Assembly (NCBI GenBank): GCA_035649575.1
Contig: DASRJH010000284.1
Span: 1 to 38,701, forward strand
Direction of reading: 5' to 3'
Length of the DNA: 38,701 nt
Origin: DASVAL01 sp035649575
GTDB taxonomy: Bacteria; Planctomycetota; UBA1135; UBA2386
In this document: positions 1 through 8,298 of the stretch, in pieces
How positions within the stretch are numbered: position 1 is the first letter of the stretch
Layout: every line of letters starts with the position of its first letter
The notes under the pieces: generated by a model
The model's input: the letters and a program-made list of their open reading frames with translations, nothing else
Databases searched by the model: none
What the model was told of the DNA's origin: nothing
Translations under genes and position numbers: made by a program

Positions 1-719
1 GAGCTGGCACTTCAGGCGCGACGGTCACGGGCGTCGCCGCGCCGACAGGACCGAACGTGAACCAGCCGCCGACAGCGAGTGCGATCGCTGCGGCGCCGAG
101 CACGAGCTTCTTCATCATCCATCCTCCGAGAATCACTGCTGCGCCGGCCGCGCCCGCCGTGCCGCAGGCCGCCGCGGCCTCCGCGAGCACGGCCTGCCGC
201 GCCGCGGCGAGGCCGAACGACGGCGTCGCGAGCACGGCCACCGACGCCGTGAGCCCCACCGGCAGCGTGCGCCGCAGCATCGCGAGCCCGCGGTGCAGCC
301 GCACCTTCACGGTGCCGAGCGGCACGTCGAGGCTGTGCGCGATCTGCTGCAGCTCGAGGCCGTGCACCAGCCGCAGCGACAGCACTTGCCGGTAGTGGCG
401 CGGCAGCGCCTGCACCGCGGTCGCGACCGCTTCGAAGCACTCGTTCGCTTCGGCCCCCGATCAGCCACGGCGCGAGCGGCCGTGTGCGGTCCCACCGCTG
501 CCGCTGCCGGATCGCGTCGACGAACGTCGCCTGCACGAGGTCCTCGGCGACGCCGCCGCCGGCGAGGTGCGCCGCGACGAGCAGCAGCTTGCCCGCGAGC
601 TGGTCGAACACCGCCGCGAGCGCGTCGGGGTCACCGGTATCGGCGAACCGCGCGAACAGGGTCTCGACCGGAGCTTCGTGCACGCCTCGTCTCCGCCCGA
701 GCGGCTCGCCAGGTTTCAC
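1..719 (-). pseudogene. ECF-type RNA polymerase sigma factor, frameshifted, runs off the left edge
   Basis: Reading leftwards, the first part (GTG at 719, or more likely GTG at 683 giving a start like VHEAPVETLF) encodes sigma-70 region 2, including EDLVQATF and the end motif PLAPWLIG. At about 452-458, a run of five G on the coding strand, the frame is lost. A typical region 4 then appears in another frame (ALPRHYRQVLSLRL, then LDVPLGTVKVRLHRGL). The usual linker of some tens of residues between regions 2 and 4 is missing, so a deletion as well as a frame change is implied. After region 4 the same second frame stays open to base 1 and includes a hydrophobic segment (ILGG, then LGAAAIALAVGG). 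ECF factors with a membrane-spanning C-terminal extension are known in Planctomycetota. Either a natural pseudogene or an assembly error at the G run. Confidence 0.75.
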
Positions 720-738
720 GATCCGACGGAAGACCCGC

Positions 739-1605
739 CTACTTGCCCTTCTCGGCTGGCTTGCCGCTCGCGTTCTCGGCCTTGCCGCCGCTCAGGTGCT
801 GCTGCAGGAACGCGCGCGCTTCGGTCCACGCAGCGGCGGCGTTCTTCTGGTCGTAGCGCGCGCCGCTCGGGTTCGCGAACGCGTGCTCGGCGTCGTAGCG
901 CAGCACGCGGCAGTCCTTGCCGAGCTTCTTCATGCTGGCCTCGAGCGCGTCGACCTTCTCCTTCGAGATGCTGCGGTCCTTGGTCCCGAACACCGCGAGC
1001 ACCGGCGCCTGGATCTTGCCCAGCTCCGCTTCGTCGTCGACGGGCTGGCCGTAGTAGAAGACGCACGCGTCGAGATCGGGCTCGGCGATCGCGAGCTTCA
1101 GCGACCAGCCGCCGCCGAAGCACCAGCCGATGCAACCGCGCTTTTTCGCCTTGATGCGGCCGTCGCTGGTCAGGAACGCGAACGCGTCGTGCAGCGTCTC
1201 CTTCGCCTGCGCGGCGTCGACCGCCTTCATCGTGGCCATCGCCTCGTCGCTGGTCTTCGCGACGGTGCCGCGATAGAGGTCGACGGCCAATGCCGCGTAG
1301 CCTTCACCGGCGAGGCGGTCCGCCCAGTGCTTGATGTGGTCGTTCAGCCCATACCACTCGTGGATCACGATCACGGCGGGCAGCGGCGCCTGCTTGTCCT
1401 TCGGCAGCGCGAGATAGTGCTGCGCTTCGCCAACCTTGACCATCGTGCCGGTCGGCTTCGGCGGTGCTTCCTTCTTCAGCTCGTGCAGCGCCGCGAACTC
1501 CTTTTCGGAGAGCTCGCCCTGCGCGGGTGTGGGTTTCGGCGGGGACACGGGATCCTGCTGCGCCGCGGCGAACGCGGCGAGCACCATCGGTATGAGGACT
1601 CGCAT
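739..1605 (-). CDS. Secreted dienelactone hydrolase family protein
   Basis: An alpha/beta hydrolase of 288 residues. An N-terminal signal peptide of about 16 residues suggests export. The family's cysteine nucleophile is seen at C162 in GWCFGG, with D210 in FGTKD and H241 in AEHAF completing a Cys-Asp-His triad; E83 in HEWYGL is the conserved glutamate near the oxyanion region. Dienelactone hydrolases open lactone rings, but many members act on unknown esters, so the substrate is not predictable here. The C-terminus is a Lys/Gly-rich tail (about residues 272-288). The gene lies directly behind the broken sigma factor gene, same strand, with only about 20 bases between. A TATCGT element about 12 bases before the ATG may be its -10 box. 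Confidence 0.9.
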   Translation of the reverse strand: MRVLIPMVLAAFAAAQQDPVSPPKPTPAQGELSEKEFAALHELKKEAPPKPTGTMVKVGEAQHYLALPKDKQAPLPAVIVIHEWYGLNDHIKHWADRLAGEGYAALAVDLYRGTVAKTSDEAMATMKAVDAAQAKETLHDAFAFLTSDGRIKAKKRGCIGWCFGGGWSLKLAIAEPDLDACVFYYGQPVDDEAELGKIQAPVLAVFGTKDRSISKEKVDALEASMKKLGKDCRVLRYDAEHAFANPSGARYDQKNAAAAWTEARAFLQQHLSGGKAENASGKPAEKGK

Positions 1606-1653
1606 TCCCCAACGATACCGCGGTGCGCCGGCGGCGCGTCAGGCCCGTACGCA

Positions 1654-1678
1654 ACCATCCGGAAAGGACCGGAATGGT
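1654..1678 (-). terminator. Inverted repeat, possible terminator hairpin
   Basis: Arms ACCATCCGG (1654-1662) and CCGGAATGGT (1669-1678) pair with one bulged A and a six-base loop. It lies 26 bases downstream of the stop of the secreted protein at 1704-2690. There is no T run, so intrinsic termination is uncertain. It could instead be a regulatory structure in front of the hydrolase gene. The 11-base core ACCATCCGGAA recurs at 2733-2743. Confidence 0.35.
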
Positions 1679-1703
1679 CGCGGGCCCTGCAACGCGACGA
1701 AGC

Positions 1704-2690
1704 TCAGTTGCCCGTGTGCACGTGGCCGTAGCCGCTCGTCGTGAAGCCGAACGGGTTCGCGAGCAGGTCGAGCACCGCGAACTGGCCGTAGAACCGGAAT
1801 CCCACGAGGCCGATCGGGATCGGCACCGGGAAGCTTCCGGACCCGACCGGGTCGAGGACCAGCGCCGCCGACACGCTGAGGTCGGTGAACATGTAGCAGT
1901 TCGGCGCGCCGAGGAACGACAGCTCCAACGGGAACGGCGCTCCGTTGGTGAAGCCGGCGAAGAACAGCGCGACCCCGATCGGGAGGCCGTTCGTCAGGTT
2001 GAACGCCACCGTGTTGCCGACCACGGCGGAACCCGACATGTTCAGCGTCGGTATGCCGTTGCTGCCGAGGCAGCCGACGCCGTGCGACGACGTCTTCCCG
2101 GTCAGCATGCTGACTTCGATCTTGCCGGCGGCGTTGCCGAGCGTGCCGGTAGGCGCGGGCGGGCCCACCGCGCTGACCCAATACAGGCGCTGCCGGATGT
2201 CGCGATGGTAGCCGGCGGGCGCCGTGGCTCCCGACGTCGTGATCTGCACGACGATGTCGTCGACGCCGTTGTAGACGAAGAAGGTCTGCAGACCGATCTC
2301 ATTCCACGCGTTGGCGGTCGTGTTCCAGGTGTAGTTCGTGGCATTCAGCACGGTGACCGCGCCCGCGGTCAGGTTCGAGGCGAACGTGGTCACGAACGCC
2401 TGCGCGGGCGGAATGTGGTCGATGACGATCTCGAGCGTGGCGTAGTGCGCGGGCCCGGTCGAGCACGGGGCGAATCCCAGGCCCGTGATCAGGTTCGGCA
2501 GGCCGCCGAGATCGGCGACGGTGCACCGCGTCTGGTACTTCTGGTTCGACCAGGTGCTGGTGACCGAGGGGTCGCCGAACGGGATGACGTTGCAGGTGCC
2601 GGTGGTCGGATCAATGTTCGGGATGTAGTAGTTCTGGGCGAGCGCGGGGGCGACGCACAGCAGCGCCGTTAACAGGCGAATCGAAAGCAT
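1704..2690 (-). CDS. Secreted surface protein of unknown function
   Basis: A protein of 328 residues with a clear signal peptide (about residues 1-19, ending APALAQ). The mature part is rich in Thr, Gly, Asn and Pro with alternating hydrophobic residues, as expected for beta-sandwich extracellular proteins. Its last 100 residues (LPIGVALFFAG, SFLGAPNCYMFTD, then PIPIGLVGF and ANPFGF) resemble a C-terminal module found on many secreted proteins of some planctomycete lineages; the protein at 19675-21462 carries a related module with FLGAPGCAL. I see no catalytic motif. Several Cys residues (C33, C56, C76) could form disulfides. Function unknown; probably cell-surface or secreted. Confidence 0.85.
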   Translation of the reverse strand: MLSIRLLTALLCVAPALAQNYYIPNIDPTTGTCNVIPFGDPSVTSTWSNQKYQTRCTVADLGGLPNLITGLGFAPCSTGPAHYATLEIVIDHIPPAQAFVTTFASNLTAGAVTVLNATNYTWNTTANAWNEIGLQTFFVYNGVDDIVVQITTSGATAPAGYHRDIRQRLYWVSAVGPPAPTGTLGNAAGKIEVSMLTGKTSSHGVGCLGSNGIPTLNMSGSAVVGNTVAFNLTNGLPIGVALFFAGFTNGAPFPLELSFLGAPNCYMFTDLSVSAALVLDPVGSGSFPVPIPIGLVGFRFYGQFAVLDLLANPFGFTTSGYGHVHTGN

Positions 2691-2710
2691 GGTTGACCTC
2701 AGGTGCAGGT

Positions 2711-2769
2711 TGAGTCACGGCTGCCTTCCGGGACCATCCGGAAGGGAGGAGGTATGGTCGTGAGTCACG
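2711..2769. repeat. Hairpin flanked by a 9-base direct repeat
   Basis: TGAGTCACG occurs at 2711-2719 and again at 2761-2769. Between the copies lies an inverted repeat, GACCATCC (2732-2739) and GGTATGGTC (2751-2759), with one bulged T. The core ACCATCCGGAA is identical to the hairpin at 1654. It sits in the 5' flank of the gene starting at 2690 and could be a regulatory structure or a small mobile repeat with a target duplication. Confidence 0.4.
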
Positions 2770-2862
2770 CGACGTTTGCCAAGAGGGCTCGCGCATAAGT
2801 CGTCGCTCCAACGTCACACCGGCGTTCGCATCCCAGCTCCGGCGGCTCGACCTCGAGCACGC

Positions 2863-2987
2863 GTTCGAACGGAACTGATGGTTTGAGTGGACCTGCCACT
2901 GCCCGGTGCATGTTCACACCCGTGAGTCCCCGACGGATTGTGCGTCCCGGTGGCGTGTCCACGCAAACCATCAGTCCCCGTTCGAAC
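2863..2987. repeat. 30-base inverted repeat around a 64-base core (MITE-like remnant)
   Basis: The left arm (2863-2892) starts GTTCGAACGG and ends GTTTGAGTGGAC. The right arm (2957-2987) starts GTCCACGCAAACC and ends CGTTCGAAC. They are reverse complements apart from two mismatches and one extra base. The core between them has no ORF I can support. Such a structure fits a tiny non-autonomous element with terminal inverted repeats, or a large cruciform or terminator. Part of the left arm recurs at 4758-4779. The whole interval 2691-3043 holds no gene I can support apart from this element and the hairpin before it. Confidence 0.5.
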
Positions 2988-3043
2988 CAAGCTTCAATGG
3001 ACGGCGTGGCCGGCGCGGGCCCGCTGCTGACGCATTGCCGTAA

Positions 3044-3589
3044 TCAGGCCGGCGGTGCCGGGCGGTCTTCCGCACACGCGCGCGTGAGCTCGACACGATC
3101 CGGTTCGGCGAGCCCGGGACTGAAATGCAACAACGGCGCGAGCACGTCGCCGGTCTCGAAGTACTCGCGCCGGCAGCCGAGGTGCACCGAGCCCCCGGGC
3201 GAGAGGCGGCCGTCTTCGAAGTAGACGAGACGGATGCGCCAGGAACCCTTCTCGATCACGGCCTTGCAGTGGCGACACGAGGCCCGTCCACTCGGCGCCC
3301 GCTCGGCGCCGTCGATGCGCGGCACGCGGCGGTGCGCGTTCGCGAACTGCGCGGTGCGTTCGAGTTCGTCGCGCTCCGGCACGGCGACGGTTGCGGCCGC
3401 GAGTGCTTCGAGCAGCGGTTCCGGCCGCCTCCACGCCGCACACGCGGGATGGAACCACAGCGTCGCTTCGCCGTCGCCGAACGGGTTGGCCAGACGTTCG
3501 CCGAAGCGGACCTCGCCCTTCCCGATCGGCTGGCCGCAGCCGCGGCACTTCGCGCGCGCACTCGGCGCCGGCTCGAACACGTGCGGCAT
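3044..3589 (-). CDS. Tandem PARP-type zinc-finger protein
   Basis: A protein of 181 residues made almost entirely of two zinc fingers of the CCHC pattern seen in PARP-type fingers. Finger 1 uses C15, C18, H47 and C50 (KCRGC, then WFHPAC); finger 2 uses C105, C108, H136 and C139 (SCRHC, then VHLGC). Each pair is separated by about 27-28 residues, the spacing typical of zf-PARP, and each finger carries the G-K/E-G-x-x-R-x element after the first cysteine pair. In eukaryotes these fingers recognise DNA breaks. No catalytic ADP-ribosyltransferase domain is present, so a DNA-binding or damage-sensing role is only inference. The protein has no signal peptide and is probably cytoplasmic. It is monocistronic; a short linker of about 50 residues joins the fingers. 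Confidence 0.75.
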   Translation of the reverse strand: MPHVFEPAPSARAKCRGCGQPIGKGEVRFGERLANPFGDGEATLWFHPACAAWRRPEPLLEALAAATVAVPERDELERTAQFANAHRRVPRIDGAERAPSGRASCRHCKAVIEKGSWRIRLVYFEDGRLSPGGSVHLGCRREYFETGDVLAPLLHFSPGLAEPDRVELTRACAEDRPAPPA

Positions 3590-3739
3590 CCCCGCACGCT
3601 ATCACGTCCGCAGCGCGCGTGGTCTCGAACTGAGCGGTCGGGACGATCCATTGCTGCGGGGCTCACCAGATTCCGCTAAGGCCGCGGCAGAGAGCGTCCG
3701 ATCAGCGGGGCCGAGGGAGGACTCCGAGGAGAACCAAGA

Positions 3740-4615
3740 ATGAGGACAGGAATCGTTGCGGGGTTTGTCGTTGCTGCCACCACTGCTCAACTGGCCGCGC
3801 AGGGCGGTGCTCAATTCACGAGCTTTCAGATCGAGGCCACCGGCGGTTGGTCGATGAACAAGACCGACACATCGCCCGACATGGAGCTGAACCAGTACTT
3901 CGTCGCGGGCACCTATCACCTGAAGCCGGTGTTACTGGCCGATCATCCGTGGAACGAGGCCGCGTTCCTCGAGCACAGCACGTTCATCCAGGGCGGCATC
4001 AGCTTCGCCGATTTCGAGATCGGCGCTTTCTCTGCCGACGGACCGCTGTTCCGCGTCGGCGGCGCCTACGCCGAGAAGGACAACCCGATCGCGGCGCAGC
4101 TCAACATGCAGATCGGCACGCTCGACGGCGACGGCGGGATCGACATCGACCTGATGTCGGTCAACGGCCGCTGCGGCTACTGGCTGCAGCCCAACGCCAT
4201 CGTCGGCGCCCAGATCACCCTCGAGAAGACCGAGATCGACACCATGCTCGACGTCGACTCGCTGAGCTTCGGCGCGTTCGGCAAGATCGTGCACAGCCTC
4301 GGCGAGGGGCGCTCGGTCAACGCCGAGGCCCACCTCGACCTCGTGTCGGTCGACGACGGTGTGTCCGACGAGGACAACTTCGAGTTCGGCGTCGCGGCCG
4401 ACTTCTACTTCACGAAGCAATACAGCGTCGGCGCGTTCGTGGACTTCTCGGTCGGCGACGCGGCCTCGGACGAGGGCACGACGCTGGGCCTGCGCGGCAC
4501 GGCCTGGATCACGCCGCAGCTGTCCGTCAACGCCGCGCTGTCGACGTTCATGGCCGACAGCAACGCCGGCAGCGACGAGGACTTCTTCACGCTGTTCTTC
4601 ACCGGGCGCTTCTGA
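3740..4615 (+). CDS. Outer-membrane beta-barrel-like protein
   Basis: A protein of 291 residues with a signal peptide of about 21 residues (ending AQLAAQ). The mature part is a series of amphipathic strands separated by acidic turns, for example DGDGGIDIDLMSV and VSVDDGVSDEDNFEFGV. It ends in an aromatic residue (LFFTGRF), the classic C-terminal signature of outer-membrane barrels recognised by the BAM machinery. There is no further domain. It may be a small porin or an adhesion barrel; substrate unknown. A GGAG-rich stretch (GAGGACTCCGAGGAGAAC) lies just before the ATG and contains a good ribosome-binding site. A strong hairpin at 4709-4731 probably ends the transcript. Confidence 0.75.
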   Translation: MRTGIVAGFVVAATTAQLAAQGGAQFTSFQIEATGGWSMNKTDTSPDMELNQYFVAGTYHLKPVLLADHPWNEAAFLEHSTFIQGGISFADFEIGAFSADGPLFRVGGAYAEKDNPIAAQLNMQIGTLDGDGGIDIDLMSVNGRCGYWLQPNAIVGAQITLEKTEIDTMLDVDSLSFGAFGKIVHSLGEGRSVNAEAHLDLVSVDDGVSDEDNFEFGVAADFYFTKQYSVGAFVDFSVGDAASDEGTTLGLRGTAWITPQLSVNAALSTFMADSNAGSDEDFFTLFFTGRF

Positions 4616-4708
4616 GTCGGGTTGCACGCGGCGTCAGGCGCCGCAGCAAACCGACCCAGGACCTGGCCGCGCGCCTGCGGCGCGCCGCTTCGGTTCCAAG
4701 CCTGCTCA

Positions 4709-4731
4709 CCCGCGGCGCCTGGCGCCGCGGG
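4709..4731 (+). terminator. Strong GC hairpin after the barrel gene
   Basis: Arms CCCGCGGCGCC (4709-4719) and GGCGCCGCGGG (4721-4731) are perfect reverse complements around a single T; the real loop would open by a few pairs. There is no U tract. It lies 94 bases past the stop at 4615, and before the converging pseudogene at 4792, so it may stop transcription from either side. Confidence 0.45.
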
Positions 4732-4757
4732 GATCGGCAGAGAATCCGCGGTCGCCC

Positions 4758-4779
4758 GAACTGATGGTTCGGGTGGACC
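4758..4779. repeat. Second copy of part of the 2863 inverted-repeat arm
   Basis: The 22 bases here match 2872-2893 at 20 positions (shared GAACTGATGGTT, then GTGGACC). It lies 12 bases from the 3' end of the decayed nucleotidyltransferase locus, so the repeat may mark a past insertion or deletion end. Confidence 0.4.
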
Positions 4780-4791
4780 GGCAGCAACCCG

Positions 4792-5110
4792 TCAGCCGCC
4801 CGCCTGCGCTTCTCGTTCGGCACGCGCGAGCAGATCTTTGACGCCCAGGTGCGGTGCACCGGTCGAGGTATGAGCGGTCGAGCTCGCGGCTGCGAAGGCG
4901 CAGGATGCCGAGCACATCCGACCACTGTCGATCGGCAGGATCACCTGCGATTCCGTGGCCCCGGGCATGACCTCGCGGATGGCCTGGCGCGATAGGAAGG
5001 TCGTCATCGCCGACAATTCGTCGGCCATCGCGATGCGCTCTTCGATCGACATGCGGCGCAGCCGTTCCATCTGTACGGCGCGTGCTTTCGGGGTGAGTGT
5101 CGTCGAGCAC
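4792..5110 (-). pseudogene. Fused remnant of a two-gene nucleotidyltransferase locus
   Basis: From 5110 leftwards the pieces are, in order: LDDTHPEST (one frame); RAVQMERLRRMSIEERIAM and on through FLSRQAIREVMPGAT (a second frame); DRQWSDVLGILRLRSRELD (back to the first frame); and HLGVKDLLARAEREA (the second frame again, stop at 4792). The first half matches the start of a small conserved protein often encoded just before a nucleotidyltransferase-like gene. The second half matches the extreme C-terminus of such a nucleotidyltransferase (the RQW-x-DVLGIL and LGV-x-DLL motifs). The whole catalytic part between them is missing. So an internal deletion joined the 5' end of gene one to the 3' end of gene two, followed by frameshifts. 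Family recognition is from memory of the motifs. Confidence 0.6.
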
Positions 5111-5223
5111 AATCGCCGGCAAGCGTAGCGCGTCCGCGCCCTGGGTCTGCGCCGCGGGGCAACTTCCGACGCCTGACTGGCGGCCTCGCTGCAGCGCGCG
5201 CCATCCGCGTCTATGCTCCCGGG

Positions 5224-8200
5224 ATGACGTCTCGCGCCCCCTCGCCGTTCGTCCTCGTCCCCGTTCTCCTGGCCGCCGCCGCGTTCGCGCAGGGCCCGCC
5301 ACACAACGGCCCGCGCCCGGCCGACGCGGGCTGGTTCGCGCTGACCGGAGCGCGCGTCGTCACGTCGCCCGGAGCGGTGTTGGCGAACGCGACCGTCGTG
5401 CTGCGCGACGGCCGCATCACCGCGGTCGGCGACGTGCCCGTTCCTGCGGGTGCTTTCGCGATCGACTGCAAAGGCCTCACGATCTACCCGGGCCTGATCG
5501 AACCGTTCTACGCGAGCGACGTACCCGCGCTCGATCCCGCGACCACGGGCCAGCACTGGAACCCGATGGTGCAGGCGCAACGCAACGCGCTCGATGGCGC
5601 ACTCGTCGCGCAGGCCGACCGCGAGGCGCTGCGTGCGCTCGGCTTCACGACCGCCGCGGTCGCGCCGTCGGGCGGCATCCTGAAGGGCACGGCCGCCGTC
5701 GTGCTGCTCGACGAACCGGCCGCGACCGCGCCGGTCCGCGTTGTGCGCAACCCGGCCTACGCGGCCGCGAGTCTGCAGACGAGCCGCGACGGCTATCCCG
5801 ACAGCGAGATGGGTGCCTGCGCCTTGCTGCGCCAGATGCTGCTCGACGGCAGGTGGTACGAAGGCTGTCAGCGCGCGGTCGCAGCCGACGCGTCGCTCGC
5901 CGCGAAGGCGCCGCCGAGCTCGCCCGTGCTGCAGGCGCTCGCCGACCAGAAGGCACTGCCGCTGTGGTTCGACGTGCAGGACGAGCTGCAGGCGCTGCGC
6001 GCCTTGAAGATCGCGGCCGAGTTCGAACGGCAGGCCGTCGTGCTCGGCAGCGGCATGGAGTTCCGGCGCCTTCAGGCGCTGGCCGCGGCCAAGGCCAAGG
6101 TCGTCGTGCCGCTGCACTTCCCCGACGCACCCGACGTCGCGACCGCGGCGGCAGCCGACCGCGTATCGCTGCGCCAGCTGCAGTCGTGGGAACAGGCCCC
6201 CACGAACAGCAAGCGGTTGCTCGACGCGGGCGTCCCGATCGCGTGGACGACAGCGCGGCTGCGCGAGAAGAAGGAGTTCGCCGCGAAGGCGCGCGAGGCG
6301 ATGGCCTGCGGCGTCACGGCCGACCAGGCGCTCGCCGCGTTGACGACGGTGCCCGCCGTGTGGCTCGGCGTCGCCGACGACTGCGGCACGATCGCCGCGG
6401 GCAAGCTCGCGAACCTCGTCGTCACGACGGGCGACCTGTTCGCCGAGAAGACCGAGGTGCGCGACGTCTGGGTCGGCGGCTTGCGCCACGTCGTCGGCGA
6501 GCAGAAGGACCGCGGGCTCGACGGCACCTGGGCGTGGCAAGCCGGCTGGCCCGGTGCTGTGTTGCCGAGCCCGGCGACGTTCACGATCGCGGGCGACAAG
6601 GTCGCGTTGCGCGCCGGCGAGGCGAAGCTCGAAGTCGCCGGCGTCGCGCGCACCGCGACGACGCTGACGTGCCGCGTGAGCGGCAAGGAGCTCGGCCAGG
6701 ACGGCGCGTTCTGGCTGCGCCTGCAGCGTGGGCGCGGCGGCGCGGCCGAGCTGACCGGCGTGTGCACGGCCCCCGACGGCAGTGCGCGCGAGTTCCGCGC
6801 GAGCAAGAGCGAGCCGGTCGCCGACGCCGCGCTCAAGGAGGCTACCAAAGATAAAGACAAGCCGGAGAAGCTGCCGCCGCCCGCGATCGGGCCGTTGCCG
6901 ACCCCGCTCGGCGGTTACGGCTTCCTGCAGCAGCCCTCTGCGGAGACGTTCGCGATCGTCGGCGCTGTGGTGTGGACCAGCGACGGCCGCGGCAACGTGC
7001 GCGATGGCGCCGTCGTCGTGCGCGATGGCAAGATCGTGTTCGCGGGCCCGCGCGCCGAGATGCCGGCGCTGCCCGCGGGCACCACGACGATCGACGCGGC
7101 CGGCAAGCACGTGACGCCGGGCGTCATCGATTGCCACTCGCACACCGGCATCTCGCGCGGCGTCAACGAGGGTGGCCAGGCCGTGTCGGCCGAGGTCCGC
7201 ATCGAGGACGTGATCGATCCCGACGACGTCAACTGGTATCGCGAGCTCGCCGGCGGCGTGACGCTGGTGAACCAGCTGCACGGCTCCGCAAACGCGATCG
7301 GCGGCCAGAGCTGCACCACGAAGGTGCGCTTTGGCGTGCTGCACCCCGACGAGATGCGGCTCTCAGGCGCGCTGCCGGGCATCAAGTGGGCGCTCGGCGA
7401 GAACCCGCGCCGCGCGAACGGCACGGCCCCGAACCCGCGCTACCCGAACACGCGTATGGGCGTCGAGGCGCTGATCCGCGACCGCCTCGCCGCGGCCGCG
7501 ACCTACCGCGCCGAGCACGATGCCTTCGCGGCGCTCACGCCAGCCGCGCGCAGGAAGGCGCTGCCGCCACGCGTCGACCTCGAACTGCAGGCGATCGCGG
7601 AGATCCTCGCCGGCACACGAGTGATCCACTGCCACAGCTATCGGCAGGACGAGATCTTCATGCTGTGCAGCGTGGCCAAGCAGTACGGCTTCAAGATCGG
7701 CACGTTCCAGCACGTGCTCGAGGGCTACAAGGTCGCCGACGCGATCAAGGCGAACGCGCTCGGCGCGTCGTCGTTCAGCGACTGGTGGGCATACAAGATG
7801 GAGGTGCAGGACGCGATCCCCGACAACGGCGCGATCCTGCACGAGGCCGGCGTCGTGGTGTCGTTCAACAGCGACAGCAACGAACACGCGCGGCGGCTCA
7901 ACAGCGAGGCCGGCAAGGCGGTCAAGTATGGCGGCATAGCACCGGAGCAGGCGCTCGCGTTCGTGACCGCGAACCCGGCGAAGCAGCTCGGGATCTTTGC
8001 GCGCACGGGCTCGCTGACGGCCGGCAAGGACGCCGACGTCGCACTGTGGTCCGCCGACCCGCTCGGCTACGAGGCCGTGTGCGAGATGACGTGGGTCGAC
8101 GGGCGGCTCATGTTCTCGCGCCAGCGCGACGCGGAGCTGCGGCTTGCGATCCAGAAGGAACGGCAACGCCTGCTGCAGAGAGCGCTCGCGGGCGGCAAGG

Positions 8201-8298
8201 GCCGCACCGCGCGCGAAGGCGATCCGAAGGACGCCTACTGGGCCGCCGAGGATCTCAGCGACGACTACTGCTGCCGCAACTGCGAAGGAGGCCGCTGA
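5224..8298 (+). CDS. Exported amidohydrolase family protein with two amidohydrolase-like halves
   Basis: A protein of 1024 residues with a signal peptide (about 1-23). The N-terminal half (about 35-440) has the amidohydrolase layout but lost the metal-binding H-x-H: the usual PGLID-x-H-x-H position reads YPGLIEPFYASDV. The C-terminal half (about 575-985) looks complete: TPGVIDCHSH puts metal ligands at H638 and H640, VIHCHS gives H802/H804, FQHV a further histidine near 830, and SFNSDSNEH the catalytic-type aspartate D884. A spacer of about 120 residues with a Lys/Pro-rich stretch (about 540-560) separates the halves. The family hydrolyses amide or ester bonds, including imidazolonepropionase- and prolidase-like enzymes; the substrate is unknown. 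A TATGCT box at 5212-5217 lies only 7 bases before the ATG, implying a very short leader. The next gene starts on its stop codon (TGATG). Confidence 0.88.
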   Translation: MTSRAPSPFVLVPVLLAAAAFAQGPPHNGPRPADAGWFALTGARVVTSPGAVLANATVVLRDGRITAVGDVPVPAGAFAIDCKGLTIYPGLIEPFYASDVPALDPATTGQHWNPMVQAQRNALDGALVAQADREALRALGFTTAAVAPSGGILKGTAAVVLLDEPAATAPVRVVRNPAYAAASLQTSRDGYPDSEMGACALLRQMLLDGRWYEGCQRAVAADASLAAKAPPSSPVLQALADQKALPLWFDVQDELQALRALKIAAEFERQAVVLGSGMEFRRLQALAAAKAKVVVPLHFPDAPDVATAAAADRVSLRQLQSWEQAPTNSKRLLDAGVPIAWTTARLREKKEFAAKAREAMACGVTADQALAALTTVPAVWLGVADDCGTIAAGKLANLVVTTGDLFAEKTEVRDVWVGGLRHVVGEQKDRGLDGTWAWQAGWPGAVLPSPATFTIAGDKVALRAGEAKLEVAGVARTATTLTCRVSGKELGQDGAFWLRLQRGRGGAAELTGVCTAPDGSAREFRASKSEPVADAALKEATKDKDKPEKLPPPAIGPLPTPLGGYGFLQQPSAETFAIVGAVVWTSDGRGNVRDGAVVVRDGKIVFAGPRAEMPALPAGTTTIDAAGKHVTPGVIDCHSHTGISRGVNEGGQAVSAEVRIEDVIDPDDVNWYRELAGGVTLVNQLHGSANAIGGQSCTTKVRFGVLHPDEMRLSGALPGIKWALGENPRRANGTAPNPRYPNTRMGVEALIRDRLAAAATYRAEHDAFAALTPAARRKALPPRVDLELQAIAEILAGTRVIHCHSYRQDEIFMLCSVAKQYGFKIGTFQHVLEGYKVADAIKANALGASSFSDWWAYKMEVQDAIPDNGAILHEAGVVVSFNSDSNEHARRLNSEAGKAVKYGGIAPEQALAFVTANPAKQLGIFARTGSLTAGKDADVALWSADPLGYEAVCEMTWVDGRLMFSRQRDAELRLAIQKERQRLLQRALAGGKGRTAREGDPKDAYWAAEDLSDDYCCRNCEGGR

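Noticed and set aside
1623..2672. A 349-residue plus-strand frame.
   Set aside because: Shadow of the secreted protein on the minus strand; composition is Arg/Val-rich and no motif is seen.
2765..2971. A 68-residue minus-strand ORF.
   Set aside because: It runs through the inverted repeat, with no ribosome-binding site and no recognisable motif.
4792..7344. An 850-residue open frame on the minus strand.
   Set aside because: It is opposite the amidohydrolase gene, has shadow-type composition (rich in Arg, Ala, His), and no signal or family motif. Only its last part (below 5110) carries remnants of real genes.
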